Shown piece after piece: positions 26,898 to 35,628 of a stretch of 64,000 nt of DNA. This DNA comes from Tepidiphilus sp. J10 (GTDB lineage: Bacteria > Pseudomonadota > Gammaproteobacteria > Burkholderiales > Thiobacillaceae). Each line of letters begins with the position of its first letter. Position 1 is the stretch's first letter. Location: positions 1 to 64,000 of the forward strand of contig CAMDGQ010000008.1 in the NCBI GenBank assembly GCA_945897955.1, given 5' to 3'. The notes below the pieces were generated by a model. It was not told the DNA's origin. It was given only the letters and a program-made list of their open reading frames with translations, and did no database searches. The position numbers and the translations under genes are program-made.

Positions 26898-28622
26898 ATG
26901 CATACCGAAAGCTTCATCGCCGGCAAGGACGCCTCGCTGGAATCCTCCATTCAATCCATGCAGGACAAATTGTCCGACCTGGGTTTCAACATCGAGGAAC
27001 GCTCCTGGCTCAACCCGGTAGCCAACGCCTGGTCGGTGCATATTCGCGATCAGGATTGCCCGCTGCTGTTCACCAACGGCAAGGGCGCGACCGAACTGGC
27101 GGCGCGGGCGAGCGCGCTGGGCGAGTTCTTCGAGCGGCTGGGCTGCAATTATTTCTGGTCGCATTACTACCTGGGTGAAACCGTCGCGCGGCGCGAATTC
27201 GTGCATTACCCGCAGGAAAAATGGTTTCCCCTGCCGGAAGATGATGCCTGGCCCGAGGAACTGCTCGACGAGGAACTGCGCGCGTTCTACAACCCGGATG
27301 ACGCCGTGCCGGCCAGCGCGCTGGTCGATCGCAATTCCGCCAACGCCGCGCGCGGCATCTGCGCATTGCCGTATCAGCGCCAGCGCGACGGCGGCACGGT
27401 GTGGTTTCCGGTCAACCTGATCGGCAATCTTTATGTCAGCAACGGCATGTCGGCCGGCAACACGCCGGCCGAGGCGCGCGTGCAGGCGCTGTCGGAAATC
27501 TTCGAACGGCACGTCAAGTTCCGCATCATCGGCGAGGGGATTTGCCTGCCCGATGTGCCGGCGGAGGTCATCGCGCGTTACCCGAAAATCGAGGCCGGCA
27601 TCCGCGACCTGCGCGCCGCCGGCTTCGGCATTCTGGTCAAGGATGCCTCTCTCGGCGGCCAGTATCCGGTGATGAACGTGACCCTGCTGAACCCGAACGA
27701 TCAGGGCTGTTTTTCCAGCTTTGGCGCGCATCCCCGCTTCGAAGTCGCGCTCGAACGAGCGCTGACCGAACTGCTGCAAGGCCGCGCGCTCGACGCACTG
27801 GGCGATTTCCCGGAACCCGGCTTTGACCTCGAAGAAATAGCCGATGCACAGAATCTGGAAATTCACTTTGTCGATTCCAGCGGCATCATCAGTTGGGAGT
27901 TTCTGCGCGCGACGCCGGATTTCGAGTTCGCCGACTGGGATTTCGGCGGCGGAGTCGGCAAAACCACGGAGGAAGAATTCGCCTGGTTGTGCGAAGCCAT
28001 TCATGCCGACGGGCGCGATATCTATATCGCCGATTTCCCGCATCTGGGCGTCTATGCCTGTCGCATCCTGGTGCCGAGCATGTCGGAGATTTATCCGATC
28101 GACGACCTGGAATGGAACAACAACAGCGTCGGCAACCAATTGCATCAAAGCCTGCTGCACCTGCCGCAACTGGACGATGCCGCGCTGAGCGCGCTGCTTG
28201 CCACCCTCGACGAACTCGGCCTTGATGATCAACGCCCGGTGCCCGCGCTGATCGGGCTGGCCGAGGATGCCTGGTCGCTTTGGCATGACTTGCGTGTCGG
28301 CGAACTGAAATTGCTGATCGCGCTGGCGATTCGGGATCTGGATGCAGTGGCCGAGGGCTGCCAGTGGGTGCGCCAGTTCGATCAACTCGACCCGGATCGC
28401 CGCCAGGTCTATCGCTGCATCGAAACCTTGCTGCGGATGGACGACCCGGATGCTTACCGCGACAGCCTGCTCAGCCTGTACGGCAATTACTCGCTGACTA
28501 CCGCCGAGGCCATGTTGCGCGGCGAAGAGCGTTTCTTCGGACTGGACGCGCCCGGCATGGACCTGAACGGTTGCGTCATGCACCAGCGCCTGCTGCGGGC
28601 GTATCGCAAACTGGTTTTTTGA
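26898..28622 (+). CDS. ycaO: YcaO-domain protein, E. coli YcaO orthologue
   Basis: ATP-dependent YcaO-fold enzyme. The 574-residue product (start ATG 26898) matches the E. coli YcaO type along its length: FIAGKDASLESSIQ, SWLNPVANAWSVHIRD, NGKGATELAARASALGEFFERL, GNLYVSNGMSAGNTPAEARVQALSEIFERHVK and SFGAHPRFEVALERALTELLQGR. The C-terminal part is the TPR-like tail of that orthologue group, not an azoline biosynthesis partner domain. No precursor peptide or dehydrogenase gene is adjacent, so a ribosomally made natural product is unlikely here; E. coli YcaO has been linked to ribosomal protein S12 methylthiolation. Confidence 0.95.
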   Translation: MHTESFIAGKDASLESSIQSMQDKLSDLGFNIEERSWLNPVANAWSVHIRDQDCPLLFTNGKGATELAARASALGEFFERLGCNYFWSHYYLGETVARREFVHYPQEKWFPLPEDDAWPEELLDEELRAFYNPDDAVPASALVDRNSANAARGICALPYQRQRDGGTVWFPVNLIGNLYVSNGMSAGNTPAEARVQALSEIFERHVKFRIIGEGICLPDVPAEVIARYPKIEAGIRDLRAAGFGILVKDASLGGQYPVMNVTLLNPNDQGCFSSFGAHPRFEVALERALTELLQGRALDALGDFPEPGFDLEEIADAQNLEIHFVDSSGIISWEFLRATPDFEFADWDFGGGVGKTTEEEFAWLCEAIHADGRDIYIADFPHLGVYACRILVPSMSEIYPIDDLEWNNNSVGNQLHQSLLHLPQLDDAALSALLATLDELGLDDQRPVPALIGLAEDAWSLWHDLRVGELKLLIALAIRDLDAVAEGCQWVRQFDQLDPDRRQVYRCIETLLRMDDPDAYRDSLLSLYGNYSLTTAEAMLRGEERFFGLDAPGMDLNGCVMHQRLLRAYRKLVF

Positions 28623-28641
28623 CTTCTCGACAGGGACGTGA

Positions 28642-30561
28642 TCAACCGGCGCGCCGCTGCGCCCGCAATGCAAACCGCGCCGGGTCGATCGCATCCGTCT
28701 GATCGCCGGGCAGCGGCAGCGGCTCCTGGTTGATCAGACCAGCCAGGTGTTCCGCCAGTAAAGCCGCCCAGACCAGCCCGCGCGAGCCCAGGCCGAGCAA
28801 GCCGTACAAGCCGGGATGGCGCGGAAAAGCGGGTAAACGGAGATCGCTCGGCAACGCGGCATCCAGATTGGGCAGCGCACCGACCAGCGGCAGATGATCC
28901 GGTGTGGTGGCCCGGAAGCCAACGCGGCCGCTCAGGGCATGGACATCGAATGACTGCGTTGCGGTCGGCAGAATACGGGCCAGACGGTGCAGATTCTCGA
29001 CATGCTCGCTCGCACGCAGCTCGTCGAAGGTGTCCTTCGCATAGCTTGCACCGAGGCAATGCATGCCATCCACCGCCGGCGTCAAGTAGCCCTCGCAGCA
29101 GGCGGCATGCTGCAACGCCGGCAAGGTGCCGGCGGGCAGATGGCTGACCTGGCCGCGGATGGGTTGAATCGGCAGGTGCGCGGTCTGGGGGAATGACGTC
29201 ATCTCTGGACATGCACCGGTCGCGATGATCACGACGGGCGCGCTTGCCATTACCCGCCCCGTGCCATCCAGCAAAACCCAGTCCTGATCAAGCCGCCGCA
29301 AACCGGCAATCGCACTGTTGCCATGAAACGCGATGCCGGCGCCACCTTTGGCCAGCCAGGCATGACAAAGACTGGGCGGATTGGCCCAGCCGCCGGCGGG
29401 AAACCACCAGCCGCCCAACGGCGTTTGCGCGCCCAGCAAGCGGGCGGCTTCCGGAGGTTCGACAAAACGGGCAAAGCTGTCGGGGAAGCCGCTGGTTGCC
29501 AGCAGTTCGCGTTGCCCGATTTCATCCGCCGCATCCCGCGCGATCTGGAGCAGGCCGTTGAACCGGCGGCGCGGTGGGTAGCCCGCCTGATCGAGCCGAT
29601 GCAGGCTGCGCTGGAGATGCAGAAAACAGGCCCGATTCAAGCGTGAAGCGAGGTTGTCATCGCGCGACAACAACGGTCGCACGATCCCCGCCAGATTGCC
29701 GGATGCCGCGCTGGCCGGCGTGGCATCCCGATCGAACAGATCAACCTGCCAGCCGCGCACAGCCAGACGTTCGGCAATCGCGCAACCCGCCAGCCCGGCG
29801 CCGATCACCACGGCATGGTGGCGTTCATCGCGTGGCGCAGGTGTGGCCTGGCGTCGGCGCGTGATCAGCCGGCCGGCCAGCATCTGCCGCTTGCTGCCGA
29901 AGCCAGGACGCTTTTCCGGCGCAAACCCGGCTTCGCTCAACGCACGCCGGACATGGCCCGCGACGCACCAGGTCGCGAAGGACGCATTCGGCGCGGCGAG
30001 TTGCGCACAGCGCCGCAACAGCGCGGGCGACCACATTTTCGGATTCCTGTTCGGGTCGAAGCCATCCAGATAGAACGCATCGACGCTGGCACGCAGCTGG
30101 CGCAAGCTGCTTTCGGCATCGCCCAGCAACAGCGTCAACACCACCCGGCCGGCGGCAAACTCCAGTCGATGCCAGCCCGGCATCAATTCGGGCCAGGCGT
30201 TACGCAAGGCTTCGGCGAGAAACTCCAGCGGCTTCCAGGCGCGATGCACCTGTTCCAGGTCGGCAACCTGAAGCGGGTGCATCTCGGTTGCCAGGTAATG
30301 CAGCTTGTCAGGACGCAGCGGGTCATCCCGCCAGGCCGCCCAGGTAGCGAGAAAATTCAAGCCGGTGCCGAAACCGTTTTCAAGAATCACGAACTGGCGT
30401 CTGCCCGCCCAGCCTGCCGGCAAATCGTTGCCTTGCAGAAACACATGCCTCGCCTGGCCCGGCCCGCCATCGGCCGAGTGATAGATATCGTCGAAGGTCT
30501 TCGAAACAGGCGTGCCGTCAGGCGCAAAGGCGAGGCTGGCGGGGGTCAGGGAAGGTGACAT
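28642..30561 (-). CDS. mnmC: Bifunctional tRNA wobble-uridine enzyme MnmC
   Basis: Completes mnm5s2U at the tRNA wobble position: a FAD domain removes the carboxymethyl group and a methyltransferase domain adds the methyl. The 639-residue protein has the N-terminal methyltransferase (FVILENGFGTGLNFLATW near residue 58, DAFYLDGFDPNRNPKMWS near 170) and the C-terminal FAD-dependent oxidase starting at AVVIGAGLAGCAIAERLAVRGWQVDLFD near 250, with FRATTPDHLPLVGALP near 570. It follows hslO by 15 bases on the same strand and is convergent with ycaO. Confidence 0.96.
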   Translation of the reverse strand: MSPSLTPASLAFAPDGTPVSKTFDDIYHSADGGPGQARHVFLQGNDLPAGWAGRRQFVILENGFGTGLNFLATWAAWRDDPLRPDKLHYLATEMHPLQVADLEQVHRAWKPLEFLAEALRNAWPELMPGWHRLEFAAGRVVLTLLLGDAESSLRQLRASVDAFYLDGFDPNRNPKMWSPALLRRCAQLAAPNASFATWCVAGHVRRALSEAGFAPEKRPGFGSKRQMLAGRLITRRRQATPAPRDERHHAVVIGAGLAGCAIAERLAVRGWQVDLFDRDATPASAASGNLAGIVRPLLSRDDNLASRLNRACFLHLQRSLHRLDQAGYPPRRRFNGLLQIARDAADEIGQRELLATSGFPDSFARFVEPPEAARLLGAQTPLGGWWFPAGGWANPPSLCHAWLAKGGAGIAFHGNSAIAGLRRLDQDWVLLDGTGRVMASAPVVIIATGACPEMTSFPQTAHLPIQPIRGQVSHLPAGTLPALQHAACCEGYLTPAVDGMHCLGASYAKDTFDELRASEHVENLHRLARILPTATQSFDVHALSGRVGFRATTPDHLPLVGALPNLDAALPSDLRLPAFPRHPGLYGLLGLGSRGLVWAALLAEHLAGLINQEPLPLPGDQTDAIDPARFALRAQRRAG

Positions 30562-30576
30562 TGCTCTCCGGGCGGC

Positions 30577-31440
30577 TCAATGCAGGCGATGCGCCGGCGC
30601 ATCGAACATTGCATCGAGTTCGTCCGGGAGGACGCGGTAATCACGGTTGCAGATATCGTCACGCACATGGATTTCACCATGATCCCGCACAATCGCCTCG
30701 CACTCCGCGCGCCCCAGACTGCGCAACATGGCGTGGATTTTTTCCCAGTCCTCCGGGCAATGATGGCTGACTGCGCGCGGGGAGAACACGCGCACCTCCT
30801 CCTCGGGAAACAGACGGCGCAGCAACTCAAGCGGGGCATGCGTCAACAGCTCGTCGGCGCTCAATGTGGCAAGCAGATGACCGATGCGGTTCCAGCCATC
30901 AGCATCGTGCCGATCCGCATCCGGCAGCTTCTGCAGCAGCAACCCCGCCGCGCGCCGCTCGTTCGCCGCCAGAACAAGCCGTGTCGGCTGCTGCTCGGAC
31001 AAGGTCAGATAGTGCTCGAAAACCGCTGCAACACTCTCGCCCTGCATAGGCACAAAACTCTGGTAAGGCTGCCGCATCGCCGCCGCATCGAGCGACAACA
31101 GCAACTGGCCTTCACCCAGCAATGCCGGCAATGACGCGCCCGCTACCAGGGTTTCCTGATTCCAGCGCGCCATGCCGCGCAAACGCAACTGCTCGTCGCA
31201 ATCGAGAACCAGCAGATTGATCGCGGCATCCCCGCGCATCTGAAATGTCATCCGCCCCGGCTGCTTCAGATTCGCCGCAATCAAAGTCGTCACGGCGCTC
31301 ATTTCACCCAGAAGCCGCGCCACATCAACCGGATAGTCACGCCCGGCAGCGAGTTCGCGCCACGACTGGTCAAGCGAAACCAGCGCCCCGCGTATGTCCA
31401 GATGTTCGAAAAGAAAGGGTTGGACGCAATCGGTCGGCAT
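30577..31440 (-). CDS. hslO: Hsp33-type redox chaperone with altered zinc site
   Basis: Hsp33 holds unfolding proteins during oxidative stress and is switched on when four zinc-bound cysteines oxidise. The 287-residue protein has the N-terminal Hsp33 fold (RGALVSLDQSW, MSAVTTLIAANLKQPGRMTFQMRGD, LVLDCDEQLRLRGMA) and the usual length. The C-terminal switch is changed: by alignment with E. coli Hsp33, the CxC is CPE (Cys 228, Glu 230) and the CxxC is DDIC (Asp 261, Cys 264), so only the first and last cysteines remain. It lies directly upstream of mnmC on the same strand. Confidence 0.9.
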   Translation of the reverse strand: MPTDCVQPFLFEHLDIRGALVSLDQSWRELAAGRDYPVDVARLLGEMSAVTTLIAANLKQPGRMTFQMRGDAAINLLVLDCDEQLRLRGMARWNQETLVAGASLPALLGEGQLLLSLDAAAMRQPYQSFVPMQGESVAAVFEHYLTLSEQQPTRLVLAANERRAAGLLLQKLPDADRHDADGWNRIGHLLATLSADELLTHAPLELLRRLFPEEEVRVFSPRAVSHHCPEDWEKIHAMLRSLGRAECEAIVRDHGEIHVRDDICNRDYRVLPDELDAMFDAPAHRLH

Positions 31441-31591
31441 GGGAAATGGTCAAGAACGTAAGGCGACGAATTTTATCGTCGTTGCGGAGGAATGCCGGGG
31501 TCCAGTGCAGTCGGCTCATATAAACAACGACTTCTGGAATTGCTCAATGTTTTCAAAACCCTGTCAACTTATCGCTGGCCCCGGTCGGATT

Positions 31592-32413
31592 TCAGGCTTC
31601 ATGTGCTTTCGTTGTCTGCTTCTTGTCGCGCAGGTAGATAACCTTGTCGATATCGCGCATCTCGAACAAGCCGATGGCCTGGAACAGGTCTTTCAGCTTG
31701 GCGTAACCAAAATTGCGCGCATCGAAGGACGCCTGCTTGGCAATATGCTGGCCCACTGCCGCAAGACCGGCCCACCCTTCATCGTCCGCCGCCGCTTCAA
31801 CCGATTTGCGCAGCAGATTGACCAGACGGGTATTCGCCTTGAGTTCCTTGCCCCCGACTTTGCCGACCGCCGGTTTCTCGGCTGGCGCCGACGCCGCAAG
31901 CGGCTCCAGTTCCGGCGCGACCTCCGCGATGGCTGCTTTTTTCGGCGCGGCTGACGCGAGAGGCGGTTGCAGCACCGGCTCGCCCAGATTCTCCAGATAC
32001 AGAAACTTGGAACAGGCATTGACGAACGGTTCCGGCGTCTTCTTCTCGCCGAAGCCGAACACCTTCAGGCCATTGGCGCGGATACGCATCACCAGCGGCG
32101 TGAAATCGGAATCGCTGGAAACGATGCAGAAACCGTCCAGATCCTTGGTGTAAAGCAGGTCCATCGCATCAATGATCATCGCCGCATCGGTCGCGCCCTT
32201 GCCCTTGGTGTAAGCGAACTGCTGCATCGGCTGAATTGCGTAATCATGCAACACCGCCTCCCAGCCCTTCAGATGCGGACTCTTCCAGTTGCCGAAAGCG
32301 CGCCGGATGTTGATCACACCGTACTTGGCGAGTTCATCCAGGATTTCCTCGATCTTGCTCGCCGGACTGTTGTCGGCGTCGATCAGCAGCGCGATGCTGG
32401 TGTCGTGGTTCAT
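31592..32413 (-). CDS. NYN-domain (LabA/DUF88-like) protein with C-terminal OST-HTH/LOTUS-like domain
   Basis: Putative PIN-fold ribonuclease or RNA-binding regulator. The 273-residue protein starts with ALLIDADNSPASKIEEIL, keeps the acidic residues of the NYN fold (KGKGATDAAMIIDAMDLL; VSSDSDFTPLVMRIRANG), then has an Ala/Pro-rich linker (about 165-205) and a C-terminal domain (LVNLLRKSVEAAADDEGWAG) of OST-HTH type that ends in a Lys-rich tail. LabA-like proteins are common in bacteria; the target is unknown. The gene opens the accessory region. Confidence 0.88.
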   Translation of the reverse strand: MNHDTSIALLIDADNSPASKIEEILDELAKYGVINIRRAFGNWKSPHLKGWEAVLHDYAIQPMQQFAYTKGKGATDAAMIIDAMDLLYTKDLDGFCIVSSDSDFTPLVMRIRANGLKVFGFGEKKTPEPFVNACSKFLYLENLGEPVLQPPLASAAPKKAAIAEVAPELEPLAASAPAEKPAVGKVGGKELKANTRLVNLLRKSVEAAADDEGWAGLAAVGQHIAKQASFDARNFGYAKLKDLFQAIGLFEMRDIDKVIYLRDKKQTTKAHEA

Positions 32414-32455
32414 GGTGGGTCTCCTTGGTTTATTGGTGTCCAGATCGAATCAGGC

Positions 32456-32785
32456 TTAGCCAAACCGCTGCGCCAATTCTTCGCGAATCACCGAGCGTAA
32501 ATCCGCCTCGATATGCTCGCTTTCGATCACGCGCCGCAAGGTGTCGTTGATCAAGGTCTGATAGCCACGTTCGCCCGCCAAATGTTTGAAGTGTTCGACG
32601 ATGGGGGTATCCAGCATGATGTTGACACGCTGTTTGGACACCTTGGCGCGAACCGCTGATTGCCACTCAGCGCGACTGGCATCCTGGCCGCCGACGCGGA
32701 AACGGGCGCGGTCGAAGTCCGCTTGAGTCAGCGGTGGAGCGTCGTCAGAAGTATCCGGTGTTGAGGTAGTAGAGGTCTGTTTCAT
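32456..32785 (-). CDS. brnA: BrnA-type antitoxin
   Basis: DNA-binding antitoxin partner of BrnT. From the ATG at 32785 it has 109 residues with a Thr/Ser/Asp-rich start and the conserved SKQRVNIMLDTPIVEHFK and GYQTLINDTLRRVI ribbon-helix-helix region. Its start overlaps the 3' end of brnT by 41 bases, the normal arrangement (toxin first, antitoxin second). An earlier in-frame start at 32845 would add 20 non-family residues. Confidence 0.9.
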   Translation of the reverse strand: MKQTSTTSTPDTSDDAPPLTQADFDRARFRVGGQDASRAEWQSAVRAKVSKQRVNIMLDTPIVEHFKHLAGERGYQTLINDTLRRVIESEHIEADLRSVIREELAQRFG

Positions 32786-33022
32786 CGCTTGTCGCCTCGC
32801 GCATGGAAATGATTCGAATCGTTGCATCGGATTCAACGTGGACAATCAGGATCACGGCAGCGGACAACATGCCGATGCCGATCAGACGTTGTTCGCCATA
32901 GGCTTCCCGGGTGTCCTCGAAAACCGCCATCGGACCCGCGAACACCTGCTCGCATCGGCGAAATCCAACCCGTGTTTGTTCAGGTTGGACTGCCTTTTCG
33001 CCTCATCCCGAATGAATAGCAT
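32745..33022 (-). pseudogene. brnT: BrnT-type toxin gene with single-base frameshift
   Basis: BrnT is a ribonuclease toxin neutralised by BrnA. Reading from ATG 33022 gives a good BrnT N-terminus (RDEAKRQSNLNKHGLDFADAS) up to about 32946; the continuation with family resemblance (FAGPMAVFEDTREAYGEQRL ... IRIISMREATS) is in the next frame. Restoring one base in the CC run at 32945-32946 (CCC on the + strand) would give DASRVFAGP and a 92-residue protein, the usual size. The gene is therefore either inactivated or affected by a sequencing error; the antitoxin next to it is intact. Confidence 0.8.
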
Positions 33023-33033
33023 ACTTGATTATG

Positions 33034-33049
33034 TGCATTTAAATATGCA
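33034..33049. promoter_or_regulatory. Candidate operator upstream of brnTA
   Basis: TGCAT and ATGCA arms enclose TTAAAT, 12 bases before the brnT start and inside an AT-rich stretch. BrnA represses its own operon, so an inverted repeat here is a plausible binding site. Weak evidence. Confidence 0.3.
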
Positions 33050-33077
33050 TTGGATAGTGCCGTTTCAAGTTGGCGGC

Positions 33078-33385
33078 TTATCTGCTTGTACCAATTTTGT
33101 TTCGGTATGGCGATTGATCGGCCGCCAGCTTGCGCAATGGCGCGCCATAGCGATTCTTCATCCAGCGATCCGCGCAGATGAAGCCCATCGCACCGCCCGG
33201 CGCAAGCAGGCAAAGGGAACGTTCGATGAACGGAATGTACAGATCGGCACGGTCGTAGATCGTGGCATACCGCGCGCGTAACTCCCGCAGCAACGCCTCT
33301 GGAATCCACTCCTGCCGCACATAGGGCGGATTGCCGACCAAAAAATCGAACGGGCCTTGCATCGGCGCGAGCAGAAAATTAATCG
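33078..33385 (-). pseudogene. Remnant of an N6-adenine DNA methylase (type IIG/Eco57I-like)
   Basis: A conceptual translation contains GPFDFLVGNPPYVRQEWIP with the catalytic NPPY motif, then DRADLYIPFIERSLCLLAPGG and GFICADRWMKNRYGAPLRKL, all typical of Eco57I-like adenine methylases and type IIG restriction-modification proteins. Only about 90 codons of the methylase core are present; the sequence loses resemblance at both ends, and the upstream side abuts the short boundary motif near 33398. No SAM-binding motif I is left. It is a broken fragment, adjacent to the ATPase-nuclease gene on the opposite strand. Confidence 0.8.
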
Positions 33386-33397
33386 AACCAGATCCCC

Positions 33398-33410
33398 TTG
33401 ACCCTTTTTT
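33398..33410 (-). repeat. Left boundary motif (inverted copy)
   Basis: On the minus strand this reads AAAAAAGGGTCAA and is followed within 20 bases by GGTTCGATT (positions 33380-33388). The same arrangement, AAAAGGGTCA followed by TTCGATT, lies in opposite orientation at 35629-35648 on the right of the ATPase-nuclease gene. Confidence 0.55.
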
Positions 33411-33484
33411 GACTTCGCGAAAATCCAAGAGGATGACAAACAGAGATATGATGCAATTGTGCAAACCTCTTGGCTCTGTCAATT

Positions 33485-35578
33485 ATGACAAATGTAAATC
33501 GTTTTGGTGACGTGCGTGCGGAACATGACCATGTAATGCTTGATGCTTCTTTCCACGAATCCCAAAACTATCGAACGCTACTTGAGAGCGGAGATCGATT
33601 CATCGTAGTCGGAAGACGTGGGACTGGGAAGAGTGCTTTAACTTATCGCCTATCCAAAGATTGGGCATCCAGAAAGTATTCGACAATTATTATTGCACCA
33701 AGCGAAGAACAAGTTATCGGCGTTAGACCTATCGCGCAGTTATTTGGAGACTCAATAACTAGAATACGAGCTGGAGTAAAACTTGCGTGGCGTTATGCAC
33801 TTCTCCTGGAAATTTCTCTTCTGTGCGAAAATAACTACAAAACCTCGGGCGAGATTTCGAAGTATGAAACACTAAAAATTCACTTGAGAAATTGGCGAAG
33901 TGCGGGTGATGAACCATTTCAAAGACTGCGCACTACACTACGTAATCGATTAAGTGGAATTGATAACCCTGAGGATAGAATCGCCGATCTGCCATCACTA
34001 CTTCAAATCAATCGCATTACAGAGGAAGTAACTACTCTTGCGCAATCACTCAAGCAAGGCATAGTTATCCTAATCGACAAGCTTGATGAAGGTTATGAGC
34101 CTGATACGATAGGCGTTGGAATCGTTGATGGCATCATCTACGGGACCGACGAAGTTCGCAGTGGTCTTGCCAATTCAATACAGGCGGTTGTTTTTCTTAG
34201 GGACAATATATTTAGAGCTATCCAAGTAGAGGATCCTGATTTTTCCCGTAATCTTGAGGGGCAAATATTGAGGTTGCACTGGGATCCAGAAGAACTTTTT
34301 TATATGGTATGTAAGCGCATTCGCGCAGCGTACAAAATGGAACGTGAAAGTGATGTTAAGGTCTGGAATGCCATTACAGCGGACGAACTACATGGCCGGG
34401 AAGGCTTTAAAGGATGTCTACGACTTACTCTCTACCGACCACGCGATTTAATTGCATTGCTAAATTCAGCTATTGAACACGCGAATCGAGGGCAGAGAGA
34501 AACGCTTATTGAGGCCGATTTTATCAACTCTGCCATGCAAATTTCCACCATTCGATTCGAAGACCTTGGAAAGGAATACGCAGCCGTTTTTCCCGGCATA
34601 ACGCAGCTGACTACAGAGTTTGCAAGTGGTCCTACGCAATTACTCGTCTCCGATGCGACAAAAATAGTAAAACGTGTTCAGGATGCGCCATTGATCGAAG
34701 CACAAGTTCTTCAACATCTGAAAATACTTGGCACTGAGGAGGAAATCATAAAGGCCCTATATGGGGTCGGGTTCATGGGTGTATTAGATCGACAAAGCAA
34801 TACGTGGGTTTTTTCGCACGATGGGAAGCAGCCAGATAAGGAAATAGTTGCTTCTGATCGCCTGATGATCCACCCATGTTACTGGAGCGCTCTTAATTTG
34901 CAAAAAGATTTACTTGAACAGACTGCTGCAGAGCAAATATTTGACGAATACGAAATTTCAATTTATTCTCAAAGCGTGGCTCAGCGCTCAACAAGATTGG
35001 GGCAAATAATCTCTGAACTCGCAACCATTCCTCTTGGTTTAGAAGGCGCAGCTGCGTTTGAGGAGTGGTGCAAACGTGCAGTAGAAATAGCATTTGCCCG
35101 TGAACTGACAAACATTCAGCTTCATCCCAATAAGGATGCTACCCAACGCCGAGATATTGTCGCAACAAATCAAGGAGTTCGTGGCTTCTGGAAAAGAATA
35201 CGTGATGATTATGAAACACGTCAGGTGATATTTGAGGTGAAGAATTTCGAGGAAATTGGTGTCGCAGAATATCGTCAAATGAACGGATACCTAAACCGAG
35301 AATACGGGAGGCTTGGGTTCATTATCTGCCGAGATAAGCAGCATGGACTTGTAAAGGGCAAAGAGCTCGAAGCGTTTCGAGAGTTCTATACTCATCAAAA
35401 ATTAATAATTAAAATTACTGCCTCAATGCTAACAAGCATTCTTTCGAAGCTCCGAAGCCCTGCCAAAATAGATGCAGGTGACATTGCTTTAGACAGTCAA
35501 TTAGATACTCATATACGCCTGTATTCGACTGGGCAGTCAGATAAGGTATCTCCTAAGCCAAGAAGAGATAAAAGGTGA
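33485..35578 (+). CDS. P-loop ATPase fused to a PD-(D/E)XK-type nuclease domain (candidate defence protein)
   Basis: Single 697-residue protein of unknown role. The N-terminal ATPase has Walker A GRRGTGKS at residues 43-50 and Walker B ILIDKLDE with Asp 198, Asp 201 and Glu 202; it resembles the Sll1717-type P-loop ATPases. The middle (about 230-480) is mostly helical. The C-terminus has a restriction-endonuclease-like core: helix with FEEWCKRAVEIAF, Asp 557 in RRDIV, and Glu 584 with Lys 586 in FEVKN. The gene is much more AT-rich, with many ATA, AGA and TTA codons, than its neighbours, indicating transfer. It is flanked by inverted boundary motifs and a methylase remnant. An in-frame TTG at 33470 is an alternative start; no clear ribosome site is seen. 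Confidence 0.8.
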   Translation: MTNVNRFGDVRAEHDHVMLDASFHESQNYRTLLESGDRFIVVGRRGTGKSALTYRLSKDWASRKYSTIIIAPSEEQVIGVRPIAQLFGDSITRIRAGVKLAWRYALLLEISLLCENNYKTSGEISKYETLKIHLRNWRSAGDEPFQRLRTTLRNRLSGIDNPEDRIADLPSLLQINRITEEVTTLAQSLKQGIVILIDKLDEGYEPDTIGVGIVDGIIYGTDEVRSGLANSIQAVVFLRDNIFRAIQVEDPDFSRNLEGQILRLHWDPEELFYMVCKRIRAAYKMERESDVKVWNAITADELHGREGFKGCLRLTLYRPRDLIALLNSAIEHANRGQRETLIEADFINSAMQISTIRFEDLGKEYAAVFPGITQLTTEFASGPTQLLVSDATKIVKRVQDAPLIEAQVLQHLKILGTEEEIIKALYGVGFMGVLDRQSNTWVFSHDGKQPDKEIVASDRLMIHPCYWSALNLQKDLLEQTAAEQIFDEYEISIYSQSVAQRSTRLGQIISELATIPLGLEGAAAFEEWCKRAVEIAFARELTNIQLHPNKDATQRRDIVATNQGVRGFWKRIRDDYETRQVIFEVKNFEEIGVAEYRQMNGYLNREYGRLGFIICRDKQHGLVKGKELEAFREFYTHQKLIIKITASMLTSILSKLRSPAKIDAGDIALDSQLDTHIRLYSTGQSDKVSPKPRRDKR

Positions 35579-35628
35579 TAGTCAGAACTGCTCACAATTA
35601 CTCGGGATTTCAAAAAATTAAATTAGAT

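Noticed and set aside
26871-28694. 607-residue frame opposite ycaO
   Set aside because: Antisense shadow of ycaO; the forward frame matches a known family in full.
33078-33482. 134-residue frame as a complete methylase
   Set aside because: No SAM-binding motif, and the N-terminal third is translated from boundary sequence unrelated to methylases.
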